Below are positions 10,684 to 24,100 of a DNA stretch of 64,000 nt, piece by piece. The DNA comes from Takakia lepidozioides. Taxonomy: Eukaryota; Streptophyta; Takakiopsida; Takakiales; Takakiaceae. The translations under genes were made by a program, and so were the position numbers. How positions within the stretch are numbered: position 1 is the stretch's first letter; each line of letters opens with the position of its first letter. Below the pieces are notes generated by a model. It had not been told where the DNA came from. It saw nothing but the letters and a program-made list of their open reading frames with translations, and did not search any database. Location: the NCBI GenBank assembly GCA_030704615.1, contig CM060733.1:10912001-10976000 (forward strand), read 5' to 3'.

Positions 10684-12671
10684 CTCCATCCGCGATATCA
10701 TTCATCTATGCCCAAAAGCAAACAGGTCGGAATCAAGCCTTTACAACCTTCCCTCACCTTCCTCTTTCCCACCCAATTTTTTTTTTTTTTTTTTTTTTTT
10801 TTTCCCGAGATTGAATTTAACGATCGATCACAATTATTTGAGAAAATTATGTTTAGGTTTCTATACTTGGTTAGTCCCGGGTCCAAGAGTTAGTCCTCCA
10901 AACTTACATGGGTTCCTTTCTTGGTCGCTAGACCAACAATCTCCTACCATAATCAATGCCCCACTTAGACGCCATGGTATTCCTAACTTCCTTGGTCTTG
11001 GTCCGTAGTGTAAAGCCAATATGACCACTAAAATGCTCTCAACCAATAGAATCATTGCATTTCGAGTTGGTCTTGGTCTTGGACCATAGTCTAAAGTGGC
11101 CCTTAGGGTTCGATATGTTGAGTCTAAAATGGGTATGATAGAAAAGCACCACCAAGGAACTAATTCATAACAGTTATCACCTCAAATAATCATACATTAA
11201 TGAATATCAACAGGCTAGTTCTCTGCCATTCTAGTGAAGTTGGCCTGCATAGGTTGATGCCTCCTGTTAGTTTGCTTGTGGGTCTCCATTGAGCTTGGGA
11301 CTCACTTGTATCGCCTTATTTTTGCATCCCTTTATCAATGCATTTCCAGGGCCACCATCCGCTGTTTCAAAAATAAAAAAAGAAGTACATTTTGGGAAAA
11401 AGAACTTTGAAAAATCTCTGCACAAAGCCCTGTAGATTGGCCTGTGGGTATCGGGTTTCAAACTTGAAAACCCTGTAAGCTGTCTCTCTCTGCCTTGGGG
11501 CTGGGGCTCTGCCCCTGTTTGCCTTCATGGCCCCGAAAAGGGGTTCATATGCCCCCCCTCAACTTGGCCCAGTTGCTGGGGCTGGTGTTCCCTTGGGGGA
11601 AAAAAAAAAAAATCTCCCAATTGGAAACCCAGGGGAAGTGAACTAGTGTGAGACCAAGTTACTAACTGCAGAACATGGACAATTTTTGTACACTTGAGAA
11701 GAGGTTTCTCTCTTGGTGATTGCCTGCAAGGCAATCTAAGAGTTGCCTCTGGACCTTGCGCTTCTCCCCTCTGCAAGGATTTTCTCTCTACTACCCAGCT
11801 CACGGCACAGTTGAGATGTGTTTATCATGGGGGGAAAGCTAGCTATTTCAAACTAACTGAATGAAAGAGCATCTACAACCAGCTCCATGCTTTCAGTGGT
11901 TATCGCAGCACTGGGGTACCCTTAGACTGTCGTCTACCACTACTAGAAGGACCTCGCAGCTGTGGTCTGGGCCCTCGCCCATTTCTGTCTGACCTATCCT
12001 GATCACAACAACAAACATCCACGTATACCCATGTCAGAGAATGTTGTTCACTCTCTGATCCATGCCCTGTCCTCGCTCTAGAGATATTGACAGGATGCTT
12101 CTATTCACAAGCAGCAGTACAAAAGCTTGACAGCTGACTAATACTGGAATTAGCTAGTACTGACAAGATGAGAAAACTGGAGCCTGGAAGCACCCTTACT
12201 CCCTACTACAAAGGAAATCTAATAGAGTTGACTGTAGCTGCTGGACTCCTCCTCCTCTCTAGGATAGCACATCAACTTACATGCTAGAATAAGTGCTGGC
12301 TGTTGCCTCAGCCTTTCCCTAAATCCTCTCTGGAACCTCCTGGTGGAACCTTATGGTAGAAACTAGAAACCATCCCTAGCCTTCAAAAACTCTGTAGTCC
12401 CAATGGTTAACTAAATCTGGGCTGACTTTAAACACTGTTTACGGTTGGGAGATCAGTGCAATTGTGTGGCGCATCAGTGATTGTTGTATGTTTTGCTTCT
12501 ATCTAGAAATAAGCCAACATGCCTGAAGGCTGTGGAAGCCATGCTGCTGGGCACTGCAGCAAAAACCCACATGTATACATACACCTTAAAACTCTCTACT
12601 GGTCCCACCACTGAAGCCCTCCACCCAAAGTTGTACATATGCAGGGAAGATGGCATGAGAGACTGACCTCA
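10684..12671. other. Intergenic, TIR half and no recognised gene
   Basis: A 26-bp poly-T lies at 10,778-10,803. The right half of the split TIR element reaches 11,102. From 11,106 to 12,671 short open frames occur on both strands without domains. Part of this interval may be 3' UTR or intron of the minus-strand coiled-coil gene. Confidence 0.4.
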
Positions 12672-15600
12672 GCTTGAGGAGGAGAGTCACGCAATCGACT
12701 CATTATACGAGCCTGCAAGCGCTGGATCTCAACGTGCAGGCTATCGACAGCACCTGGATCGTCATCCAGCACCATTCGGAAGGGGCCTTCACCTGACGCT
12801 CGAACAGAGGTAGTGCCACTACCATCAGCAGGTCGATCCTGCTGCGTTATGTCTGTGACAGCATATCCCGGCTCTGACATGCCCACAGTGGGAGATGGCC
12901 TAGTGGTGGACACCAGTGCAAAGGAGGTCTCCCAATCCGGCTGCGATGTATCTTGTCCCTGGTAGAAAACAGTATGCAGCCCCACTGCAGCTGCATCATC
13001 TTCCTCGGCAGGCGGGTGTGGTGCTGTATCGATTTCAATTGTAGGGGAGTCCATGGGACCAGTTGTAGGTGGCCGATCATCTTGATCACGACGCATGGAG
13101 GCAAACTCATGCTGCGGTTGCTCCTCTTGTTGCACACCAGAGGAATCACGCCGCGCCCAATACGCATATGGCTTGCCTTGTCCCGATGCAGAGACAAGAC
13201 CAGACCCACCTTCATCAGAACTGGCAGAACCCTGCTGCAAGGCACTCTTAGCTTGGATGTAAGCATGCCGCATTGATTCCTTCACTTGAATGGAGTGCAA
13301 GCCACCGCGCAGGGATCCATTTCCATCCAGTTGTCCCATTGGTGTTGCTGACCAGGAACTCAAGCTTGACACAAATGTCTTGGCCTTGAGGGAGTTTTGT
13401 TCTGTTTCAGGCAGCACCACAGCAGGTATGTCATTATGATATTTCACACGCATGTCAGGCACGCCAGAGCCAGCATAAGTTTACACTTCTTGATCTCCTA
13501 CCCCCTGCTTCTGTTGATCAACCTCTTGAGTGTAAACAGCGTAACTTATCCTGCCTCCAAGGGTCTCTAGGTGTCTGGGTAGACAGCAGCCTACAGCTAA
13601 ATGGACACAGCCTGTGGTGGTCTGACTGCAGAGTCTGATATTCCCTTGGGACCTGAAGCTAGTTTAAGCAAGGCAACACTCCAACTTCAGCCAGGTGGAA
13701 CTGCAACATAGGTCATGAGATTGGTGGCTTTTTGGTTCCATGGTTTGTTTGTCACTACCTTTTGTGTTGCCTTGGGTGCCATAAATATCAATGATTCATA
13801 AGTTGTGGTTCAGTCTTCGACTTAAGTCACCCTTTGGTTCAAGTGATGAGATTCTTTTGAGCTAATCTTTTGTCCTAAGTGCTTAGCATGATGGAAAAGG
13901 AAGGGGCCAAAATAACATGAGGAGTGTGGAGGAAGGGTGGCGGGAAGCTGGGAATTGGGGGATAGAAGCAGGGCCTACCAGACATCAGCTTGATCTCATA
14001 CTCAAGCTTCCGTACTCGACTCTCCTTGGCATCTACTGCCAACTCCACATCATGTAGCTGTTGTTGAGTCTCCTGCATCTGAGGTCAGACAACACGCCTC
14101 AAGCATGAACCGCTATCCTGCACTTATGCTAATATTGCTGAAAATGCTGTCCTAATACTTACAAGGTCAAGTTGGTTGCAGGTTGCTGCCCATCAATCAT
14201 GCTTTACCTCTGCAGAGCCAGAACAGTATTTTATACCGGGGACCTAGTTTTTGCTAAAACTTGCGTACTAATGTCCACATCGAACCATTCTTTAGCATAA
14301 GAAGCATTTTTCTTTCACATGTGGATAGAACAGGGCACCTCTGTCTGCTTGCGCGATAACATCGTTTCCAGCTCTTGGATACGAGAATCGCGAGCTTCTA
14401 CAGTCTCGCACAAGGTGCAGTTGGCCACTGCTAGCTTTCGTTGCACCTCTCCGAGCTCCAGCTCTCTCCTCTGTCACCAAACCAGCCAAGCATCTTGATG
14501 TTCTGCTCTTGTGCCAGGCAAAAGTTACAGCTGTACTAAACATCACTAGCAATATCACTAGCCTTCCCAAATTCAGGCCTTTTCCAAACAGTACATAATT
14601 GGTTTATACTAAGCTCACCACTGAGTTTTTAGGCAGAAGCTTGTGGACTGTCACAGAAAAAAGATGACCAACACTGATCTGCAACTGACAACATTTTAAG
14701 AAAAAATCTCACCCGACAGTTTCCTTCCAGAGTAGCGAACTGGCTCTCCCGATCTTCCAAAAGCTTACGTAATGAGCCCGCAATTTCAAACGCACTGGTG
14801 AGTTTCTCTTGTGATTCATCTGATGCCCCTTCGAGTCTCTCTGCTGTCTCCTTCAGGGCCTGCATGCATGCTCTCAGACTTTTAAGCATAGTGCTATCTT
14901 ACATAAAAACCAGCTAACTGAAGGTTAAGAGCAACCTATCCTTCTAAGGCTGAGCACTAGGGATTCCGAAGGCGAATTGAAACCAGGATGATTTAGGAAG
15001 TTGCCAATGTATATAAAGCTTTACAGCAACATAGACAGGTGGTGGCAGATTAAGAAAACTGGTGATGACAGCCTAATGTGAGATTGAATTTGGATACGAA
15101 GGCAAAGAGACACGTGAAGGTGTTTCGTTCAGACACATTGGACTAGCACAAGCAAATTGTGGAGTCAATAATTTACATAGAAGAAAATGACTTGCAAGCC
15201 AGGCAGTGTAAACACCTTTTCATAGGAGTCAATCTGGGAAGTCTTTTCAGCCAGTTGGATCTGCAACTCCTTGAGAGCCTGCTCCAAATTCTGGATCTCC
15301 AGAGTATGATTCACCTCTCCAGCTGTATCCTCAGCATTTTTCATCTGGAGCTTCTTCTGTAAAATGATGCACAGTGCTAGATGTCAGCCCTCTTCACTCC
15401 ATGTGGGGATCAGCTATTATCAGGCGAGTAACATATGACACCCATGTTGTGTGTTGGGAAAGAGAAGAAAAGGAATTTTAATATTAGTTGTGTTGGAAAA
15501 CCACTGGCGTATGGTCGGGCTAGGGATTGAACCTAGGACCTCCCCCATTCCGGTGGGGTGCTCTACCACTGAGCTACCCGTCCCTTTCTGTTCTCAGAGT

Positions 15601-17797
15601 GCCGTGCAAGGGCTATAGCCTTGACACCTCCAACAGGTTGTGTGGACCGAAAGATACACAGAAAGATACACAGAATCTGCATGAGCAGTGAAAACTGCCC
15701 TGCTCGTGCAGATGACATTTCATCTGATCATGAAAGATGCTAGCCACCCAATTCAGCAATTTTGACGGAAGTTTATGACAATAAGACAGGCACACCTGCA
15801 AACTTTGAACCTCAAGCTCAAGCTCCTGAGAGTGAAAATGCTGTTGTTCGATTTCACCACGCATTGAGCTTTCAAGCACTGCACCATCCTCTAATGCCCG
15901 ATGTAGATCCTCTTCTTGCTTCTCCTTCTCATTGATGGTTGTCTTGAGATATGCTATCTCTGATGACATTGTATGCAGACGGTCAATGAGCTGAAGATTT
16001 TCCACATCTACCGTGGTGACCTGATGCTTCTGATCCTCAAATTGTGCCTGAAGGATACCCAATACACTGCACTTTTGAGACACTTTTTCACCCATTCAAT
16101 CTCCAACATACCTGATGCAATTGCCGAGGTGGTACTCTGTCATTCGTCTTTTCAGAACAAGCGCATATTTAGGAGGGGGAGATGTTTGAGTTTGCTGCAA
16201 ATGCTGGCGAGCATGCACCCTTTTTGGCAGAATCTATGGAGTAGAAACTGATTGTGGGGTTTTGGCTGACCCCAAAATCTGAAATTTAGCCCAGAGCAAT
16301 AAGTCAATAACACATCACAACTATGAAGGATTAGTGCACATTTTAAATTGCAATTGAAGGGGGATGTAGCTTGTCCCTCGGCTGTGTACTTGACTGTCCT
16401 TGTCCTTACAGCACTTGTCCTTCATGAGGAGTTAAGGCAGACAAGGCAATCTACCCACATGACTGGTTGGTGCTCCTCTCCCTGAATGTTAGCAATGAGG
16501 GAGACAAGGGGTTGGGGAGAAGCAAACATGAGTTGCCTTTGTAAGATAATTACATATGACAGCTGCGATACATTAGCCAAATGATGATCTGAGAGCTGCA
16601 AGAAGGAAAGGTCTGACACGATTCCGTAGTACTGAAGTTTTCATGCTTCTGCATGTATGCACTGAATCCCTCAGGGATCTAATAAAGGTGGCTGGTCTGT
16701 GGGAGCCTAAGATGAAGGGCTTGGACTTAGGGCATGCACCTTGGCAAGCAGCCCCCTCTTTCCGTCACTTTTCTTTTTCCTTGTGAAGAGGAGGGAAAGA
16801 GACAAGGTCACCGTATCAGAAACACACATTTAACCGAGGATAGATGAAGCATCTGTAAGCTCTTTCCCTTTCCTTGTTGAAAGGAGTAAAAGAGTCGAGG
16901 GCCCTGAATGAGAAACACACATCTCACCCAGGATGGAGAAGCTCTTGTAATTATACCAGTAACTTGACGTACGTTAACATCCTCCAGCCTTGGCAAGAAA
17001 GATTAACCAAACCGGATGAGAGGAAACCGAACTGGGTTGGCAGCTGTTAGAAAGACACCAATGCCATGAGCTTCCAGAGAAGGGCAGCCAGCTGGTCTGT
17101 CTCTTTCTTCCCCCTTAGATTTTTCGGGGGTGAAATCTCGGATCAAACTCATCTACGTCCAAGCAACTTCCACATGAAATGCCCAGGCAAGTGAGACACC
17201 CCAAAAACTTGCAGATACACCCGAAATCTAGAATGAAGGCCATAATTGTAAGGATTGCGATCACAATCTGACACCCAAAGCATCTAGATGTGCAGAGACA
17301 TCTGAAATAACTGCTGCCCTGACCAGACAAACACCCTGGTGCCAGCTAACCATTTTGATTCCATAGGATAAGGCGTTGACATTGAGGTGGCAAGAAGGCC
17401 ATAAGGGCAAGATGCTAATGGGTTCTCAAATCGGGGGAAACTGTCACTGTGAAGCTTATCTGGAGGACCATTTTAAACTCCTCATAACATATTGCAGTTC
17501 AAAGCAAACTATCTGAAAGTGCAGATGAGTCTAAGCCCAAACCTGGTGGAGTTCATCCAAAGACACCCCTATTCCATATTGCCCCATGGATAGCTGCATG
17601 TGGTTATCATGTCTTACATATCATGATGGGTCAGTGCAGCCACCCAAACCATAACTCCTCTTCCTTACAGGGTGTGGATCATTCAGGATGTAAGCCCCCC
17701 TGGAGCACCATGCAGGATTGCACCTGCTTTGGCCCTTGTCTTCAAATGTGATAAATAATTGGTCTTTCTTACTTTCAGACATAAATCTCTCATTTTC
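12672..17797 (-). CDS. Multi-exon coiled-coil protein (C-terminal part or separate gene)
   Basis: Minus-strand exons with AG...GT borders are read at 17724-17797, 16560-16601, 15796-16047, 15216-15356, 14713-14859, 14339-14470, 13979-14078 and a large one, about 12672-13460. The five from 15,796 to 14,339 are phase 0 at both ends, except where noted by the 13979 exon (phase 0 to 1). They encode heptad-rich helices such as LRKLLEDRESQFATLEGNC, ALKELQIQLAEKTSQIDSY and RIQELETMLSRKQTE. The last large exon is low complexity (Gly/Ser/Asp/Gln, DDRPPTTGPMDSPTIEID) and ends with one more helix before a GTCAGT donor. Its acceptor was not found. The likely role is a structural or scaffold protein. It may be the continuation of the Sfi1-like gene upstream. 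Confidence 0.6.
15512..15584 (-). repeat. tRNA-like sequence (tRNA-derived SINE head or tRNA relic)
   Basis: On the minus strand an A-box (TAGCTCAGTGG) and a B-box (GGTTCAATCCC) are correctly spaced. D and T stems fold, but the acceptor stem has three mismatches and the anticodon loop lacks U33. The sequence continues into CCAGTGGTTTTCCAACACA. This is more like a tRNA-derived SINE or degenerate tRNA than a working tRNA gene. It sits between two coiled-coil exons, in an intron. Confidence 0.5.
16602..17723. other. Probable intron sequence, minus-strand gene
   Basis: No long frame is seen. Possible micro-exons are near 16,967-16,982 (LEDVN before GTACGT) and 17,541-17,566 (VSLDELHQ before GTTTGG), but their phases could not be tied to the flanking exons. 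Otherwise nothing is recognised. Confidence 0.3.
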
Positions 17798-18151
17798 CTG
17801 TTTCATTAATGAGGAAAGAGGGAAACATCCCTGCTCAAACCAACAGAAACACCTCAATCTCGGAGGCACAACCATGCATTCATGGTGCAGAAAGGCATAG
17901 GCTCAACACATGCCTAAACTAGGCCTCTAAATGGCTGTCACTTAGTATGCACACAGCCAAGAACAATGATTGTTGGAGTACGAGGAATACAAAGAGTAAA
18001 CAAGCTCAAAGAGATGGTCACAGGAACAGCATGCATAGCATTGTCCATTTGCAATGCATGTGAATGCTAGAAAGACAGAAAGAAACTTTGTAAAGTCCAA
18101 TAGGGGCCCCAGGGCCCATGGGACAAAGGAGAACAACAAGAAACCAGTTCA

Positions 18152-18320
18152 GAAGTCATCCAACTGCGTCTTCAGACGAAGTGCACTTGTGGAGGTAGCT
18201 GCCAGGCACTTAATTAGGTCCTCAAAGCTGAAAGCTTCTGCATGCCAAGACTGGGAGTCGCCAAAGGAAGGACGAACATAGGAGTTTACTGCTTCGGACT
18301 GAATATCTACTGGAAACGTT
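18152..18320 (-). CDS. Candidate terminal exon, uncharacterised
   Basis: The minus-strand frame reads FPVDIQSEAVNSYVRPSFGD and then SFEDLIKCLAATSTSALRLK before LDDF and a TGA at about 18,152. Composition is protein-like, and AG acceptors exist near 18,316-18,325. Its phase could not be linked to the exons on either side. It may be an alternative end of the Sfi1-like gene or belong to an unseen transcript. Confidence 0.35.
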
Positions 18321-18681
18321 ACTGCTGGTTTTTATATCCTTGCAACTAAGGTGAGGACTGCTGGTGGGCGGGCCCTTCTTATTGTCCGGCTGCAGCTTAG
18401 GGATGCACTTCAATCCATGGCTGGTGCTGCCAGGACGGCTTGGAGGCCAGGACATAAACTTCATCGCTCCTCTAGTGGGTGTTGACAGTCTTGACAAAAC
18501 TCTCGCATTGCTCGGCTGAACGTGCAAGGGTAAGTTTGTACCAAAGATGCAAATCCATGCATGTTTTCTTAAGAGTCAATGAGAAGCTTTGGTCTAACTT
18601 TCTAACTTGACTTTCAGTTACCTGACCGACAAGGGCTACATTCTTGTGAGCCTTGTGAAAAAAGTGGACCTAGTCACAGTG

Positions 18682-19620
18682 CTATGATCTTTTGACTTCT
18701 ATATCCATAACATCCTTGATGTCCCATGTGGCAGCATCAAAAACTTCTTTCATAGCTAGCATATAGCCACAAAAACATAATGGCCTAGGTTTCAGATCCT
18801 GTGGTTCTGCTTGTACGAGAGGTATAAAGAAAATTGGCCTCTCTAAGACAACTCTATGGCAAGAAGGGAAGATTTTAGACATCACGACAGACACTGTCCT
18901 GCACTCCATATAGTATTAAAGCTGTCAGGGGCTTAGCGAGCTTGATATTTTGGTACTTTTCAGTGAAAGAGGATCCCAATGACATTTCATTCTCTTTAGA
19001 GCCTTTCCTGCTGCAATCTGAAGGATCAGCAAGGTGAGAGAAATCGAAACCAGAACATGGGGCAAGGGGTGTACAAATGCAGATTCCGTTCCTCTCTTCT
19101 CCGGAGAGGAAGATGTATAGCCATAGGGGCAGCTCTAAGCTTTCTTATAGTTGGTCTCATGTCCACAAGCAGAAGCAAGGTGAAGCCAGTGCAACTAGCC
19201 CAGATCATCTGCCTAATTGACTGCTGTAAAGGTGGTGAATTTCCACACTTGAGCTCTGAGTAATGACAGTGGTATAGCAACTACCTCATTTAGCCGCTTG
19301 CTTTCTCTGTGTCGTTTATTTCAATGCGAACTGTTGCCAAGCAAGTTCCTCAACATTGTCCTCATAAAACATAGTAAAAAGAGATAGTGAGAGAAGGTCC
19401 TTTCCGGACTTGGTTAGAGTGGCACCTGGGCTTCTACAAGATCATCGTGAAACTTAGCGTTGGCAAGTAGAAGGCCATCAAAAGTGGCATGCATCCAACT
19501 GTGTAAAGTACTGATCAGTAGTGTCCGTCGCCGCCTGATTTCCAATAAACAATCCAACTGTATTGCACGCCTCTTCCATGCCATTTGGTCCCACCACAAC
19601 CCAAGAATCCACTTTGCCAT
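18682..19620 (-). CDS. Candidate 3' exons of the Sfi1-like gene
   Basis: Exon 19426-19620 starts after TTGTTTTCAG, ends before GTGCCA, is phase 0 at both ends and contains WWDQMAWKRR and LHSWMHATFDG, the same Trp-rich style as upstream exons. The next candidates are about 19,065-19,219 (IWASCTGFTLLLLVDMRP) and 18,682-18,877, which begins after TTCCCTTCTTGCCATAG and ends KDVMDIEVKRS plus stop. Phases agree (0, then 2) if the GTACAC donor near 19,065 is used. A second frame of 19426-19620 is also protein-like (VDSWVVVGPNGMEEACNTV, stop near 19,478), so alternative splicing or misassignment is possible. Confidence 0.4.
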
Positions 19621-21163
19621 CTGAAAACAATTGATCAATACAGTCAGATTGGAGTGCACAAGAGATGATCACAACATAACAATGGTCCTTACAGTTCAAC
19701 GTCATTTAGAACCTTAAGGATATACAGCTCGGAAAGATCATCTCACGAAATATAAGAGTGCAAGGCAATGGGGTGACCTTGTGAGTCTGAACAGAGGACC
19801 ATGGGTTTTGACCTGTGTAAAAGTTTGCTGACCCCTTGACTCAACTCCAGTGTGATCCGGCAAGTCACAGAGCTCTTTTCTGGGAAGGCTTAAGTAAAAG
19901 AAGGTACAGATTTTGAGCCCTGATGGGAGAGGGAATGTTCCTTAAGACATGTAAGAAGTCTTCCCCTGAAGGCACAGCCTCTTATTGACTGACTCACTTT
20001 GGGGCCAACTAACAACAGACTGGGGGGCCTTGGTCCTCAATATAAGATGGATGGGTAATCTGTGGCATTGGCGAAGCATCAAACACTGTAAATCTATGGT
20101 AGAGCAGGAGAGTTCAGGTCATGAGACCTCTGTATGGGCAGTGAGAGAGCAGGCACCTGCAAATGTAGGAGAAGACCGTTGCGTAACAAACTTTTTAATT
20201 GATAGCATTGGTATAACCCCTGTTATAGAAGGGGTCTAATCAGCACTAACTTCTTTGCAAGGGTTGAACTGCTCTCCCGTCAGACATTAATTAATGCCAA
20301 ATTTTGGAGTAAAACTTTGGAGATCAGAATGGTTTAAGAATTATGATCCAGGTACCTTGTGGCTCTTCAACTACCGAGGCAACCTCAGCCTTCAGCCTTT
20401 GGCTGTCTGGACTGTTTGAGAGATCCAGTAGAATGAAGGTAGCAGGAAAATCATGTGTTGAAGGTTGGGCCTTTAGCTTATTAGCTTGTTCAGGCAACAA
20501 AGTGCAGCTGTGAGATTACGTGTACCAGTAAAGCCCCGAGCTCTTTGCAGATTATTTGCACGCATAAAGAGCTAGAGGCAAATGACACCAAGCGTATGTT
20601 GAGGACAGAGGTTCAAATGATTTCAGCCTTGGTTTTACTCCCTTTGAATCACAGACTTCCTACAGGTGACTTGGGATATAAAATGGCGCACTCAGCTCTT
20701 TGCCAATGAGCTTGAATACACTAAAGAGATGCCATTACGCTGTTGATATAGGGTTGCTCAATGTAGGAAGAAGACTCTTAGAACAAACCACCATGTAGGG
20801 ATTTCTGTTTCACCATCTAACTTTGAGTGCAAAATCTGGGGGGTTTCACCTTCAACATGCACGGGCCTCATGGCGATTGTTCTTTGTTCTGTCAAATAAT
20901 TGTTTAGTTTTCTTCTCTTAGTCGAGCATTGTTTGCAGAACGCTCTTTCAATTCTAATGGATCTTTCGAGCTGAACTAGTAGGCAGACAGCATAGGTTAC
21001 TTCAGTCTACTATATATGACAAAGGAGGTTAGGCCCAGTGCTTTAGCGACTGCAATTACTGCAACTGCCCAAGCAGGTATCTTCACTGTGAGTTTTCAAG
21101 AAGCCTCCGAGCTTCTGTGAGCATGAGACTGACTTTTGAGAGCAGACGAAAGAAATAGCTTAC

Positions 21164-24100
21164 CTTCAACTCTCTCCTCTTCCTGTGTACAGATGCTTTC
21201 CTCTCCTTTTTTCTCCTGCATTTGCAAGGCCAGACAGTCACTTGCTTGCTTTTCTAGACAGGACATGGGTGAATACCACTACGTAATATGATTGCAACAG
21301 CAGTTGCATTCAGGAAGATAGTCTCTAGTTCCTTACTTGATCGAGTGGTAAACATGATGGTCTCGCCAAAAGACCATAGCTGCCCTTGTGAGTGCCTGGT
21401 TGACTTCCACAGTAGCTCTCAGCTGGGCTTTCTGGTAAGCGACATTATCCCTCCAGATCTGAATGCCCTGCTTAATGCACACAGACACATCATAGCTGCA
21501 CTTCACTCAGAAAGCAGGGCAAATGAGCAGACAGGATCACATCAGAGGCCAAGACCAAGACAATCACGATCAACTGAAAATTGTAGAGATACAAAGACAG
21601 CATGTTGTGCCTACAAGTGCGTCCTTTCCAAGAAGGGGAGTCATCGACAACAATGAGTTTAATCCTATTGCACGGACCTTATTTCGTAGAGAGTGAAGAT
21701 AGTGTCTAAAAGCCATTTGCTTGCTTATGCGCATGTGTCTTTTGTGTTGCACAAAGTTGCACCAGGATTTGACAACCATATGCCCCTGCCGAAATTTTCT
21801 AAAAAGCAACCCTTGCTGCATACGGAGCCTTCTATACCTCATTTCCCTCATTGCATCTCGCAGCCTGCAAAACACTGTGACCACATGAGCACATAATCTA
21901 TTGATTTAGCTACACAAGATCATCTGGCAGATGCAGCACCCCTTTCCATGCCCCTTTCCTGAGTGACGACTCCCAGTTTCCAATTTGCAACAGCATTTGC
22001 ACGACAGTAAATCTACTTGCAGTTCCACAGGATGGACACTGCTGCAGTATGGAAGCTTCAGAGACATGAAGCATCATGTTGCCCTTGAAAATATTGGCCC
22101 TAACTACCAGCCAGTTGGATGGAGGGAGAGCAAACTCAGACCTGTATAATGTGCGTTTGCGATTCCACTGCTTGTCCTGAATGCAGGCCTGCTCAAACTT
22201 CATGCGACGAACCCATTTGATGTGGACAAGACATCGCCAGGCAGAGACAGCTTGCTTGCAAGTCATCTTATTGATGTGGGCTTGAACAGCTGCCAGTTTC
22301 TTCTTCTTAGGCCTTGCCCAACACTTCAACCATTGCACCCATCTCTTAAACACACGCCTGCATAAAATGCGACTACTGTGTTTATTGGCAACAATGGTGA
22401 GGCTGCGCTCATCATTGTCACTTAGCCTCCAACTCCTGAGAGTCCTTTGCCATTGGGCCAGGGTCTTTCGCATGCACTTGTGATTCCAGTGGTTGGTGGC
22501 AGTGAGGAGTCGCTCAGGATTCCCACGCTCTCTAATAACATAGGCCACCCAGGAATGTATGCTGTGGGTGGCACGTGCTGCAGCTTGCCGTTCCAGTGCT
22601 GCCTCACACTTGCGTTGGGCTACTGCAGACAATCGCCATGCTCTCCAACATTCCTGCAGGCAAGCCTGCCAACCTCACAGAAGTTCTTTGTTATTGCCAA
22701 GGATAGATCCAGCAACATATTGCAGTCTCAAGGAGTACAGTCCAGGAAAACAAGAAACACTTTTTGGTGGCAACAGATGGCCTTTCACTTCTGAAGATGT
22801 CGGTACAAGACAGTCAAATACAAATTAAGGCTAGTCACCTGAGAATGACGCTTGAAGGCAAGACGTATTTGGCATGCACGATTTGTGGCTAAATGTAGGG
22901 CCCGAATTCCACGCATACAACACTTTGACTTGTAGAATTTGAGAGCGGTCATGTTATTGGCTGCATCGATGCACTGCTCCCTAATTCCCTCTTGAAATCT
23001 TACAAAAAAACGGCAGATGAGTGCCCTCTTGCCCATCTTTTCAACCTTTTGGTCCATCTGCTCCTGTTGCCACACACAACCTCAGCTGTCAGATGTTCTG
23101 GTTAAAGAACACCTCGTGCCACAAGCCATGATGAAGCACATTGTTGTTTGTGACAACTTATGCTCATTCACCTACCACGGCTTCATGCAGCATTCTATTC
23201 TTCAAGGGTCCTGCAACGCCCAGTCTTTGTGTTATTTTGCTAATCGCTCATATACAAATGATGGTTTGTGAAAATCAAGACCAAAGCTGTATAGTTTTAG
23301 GCACAAAGGTGTTGGTTACCTTTATTTGGTTCTACAAAGCAAGTGGTGGTTGCAGGGTAAACCTCGTCGTCAGAATCATAAGGGATCCTTCTTATATGAT
23401 CAGATTGAAATCTCTGGTTATTCCTGTAAAAAATTGCAATCGCCCCTCCGGTCTTACTTGATCCCGGAGTAATAGAGGTATGCAACGGTAGGCTCAAGCT
23501 CATAGAGCTGACTTAACGCATCTCTCAACAAACTGGATGGTGTGTCTGGTGTGTAACCTTAGAAATGAGGCTCCGAAGCTCATTGCTGTACTCCTCAGCT
23601 TTCTTTTTCAAGTACTCTGCTTCTTCAGAAAAGCTCTGCAGCTGTTCTTCAAGTTTCTTCTTGACTACCAATGTGTCACTCAGTTCTGCCTGCAATACCA
23701 AGATGCCACCATGGGATTTAATTTAATCATATACCAAAATGACGCAAGAATCTTCATTTCAAATCAGTTCTATACCGTAGAGCCAATTGTAACTTAACGT
23801 AAGAGCAAACCACTTGACCGACACTGTAAGTTTGCCTTTACAAATTAGCAAAGTAGAAATGTCTTGAGTGCTTGCCCAACATAGCAAGGATGAAAATAAA
23901 AGAGAAGGGGAGCTTCAGGATCTTATTCTTCAGGTTTTAGGGTATCTCCCTGAAGAAAAATGGGCAACAGCAGATACTGAGACAAACTGTGAAACGGCCG
24001 AATGTCAAAACCTTTGTAAAACTCAGCAGACAGGACAGTGTTTTTTTCTGATTAGTCCATTGAGATATTATGCTAAAGCATCACTATGACAAGAGAAGGA

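Larger units (their letters stand above)
1883..11102. mobile_element. TIR element (probable PIF/Harbinger MITE) split by a nested LTR retrotransposon
   Basis: The left end at 1883 reads GGGCCCCTTCAGACTACGG and then ATCAAGACCAAG. The inverse complement of the right end at 11102 reads GGGCCACTTTAGACTATGG and then TCCAAGACCAAG. TTA flanks both ends (1880-1882 and 11103-11105). A second inner pair of inverted ACCAAGACCAAGGAA-type motifs lies near 2029 and 10989. The halves, about 190 bp on the left and a few hundred bp on the right, are separated by the gypsy element. The simplest reading is a small TIR element used as landing site by the retrotransposon. Its left TTA is shared with the right TTA of the neighbouring MITE. 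Confidence 0.6.

Noticed and set aside
15512-15584. Functional tRNA gene
   Set aside because: Three acceptor-stem mismatches and no U33 in the anticodon loop. Reported as a tRNA-like repeat instead.
17115-17330. Small Cys-rich membrane protein on the minus strand
   Set aside because: Hydrophobic by composition only. It has no splice borders or start context and lies between exons of the coiled-coil gene.
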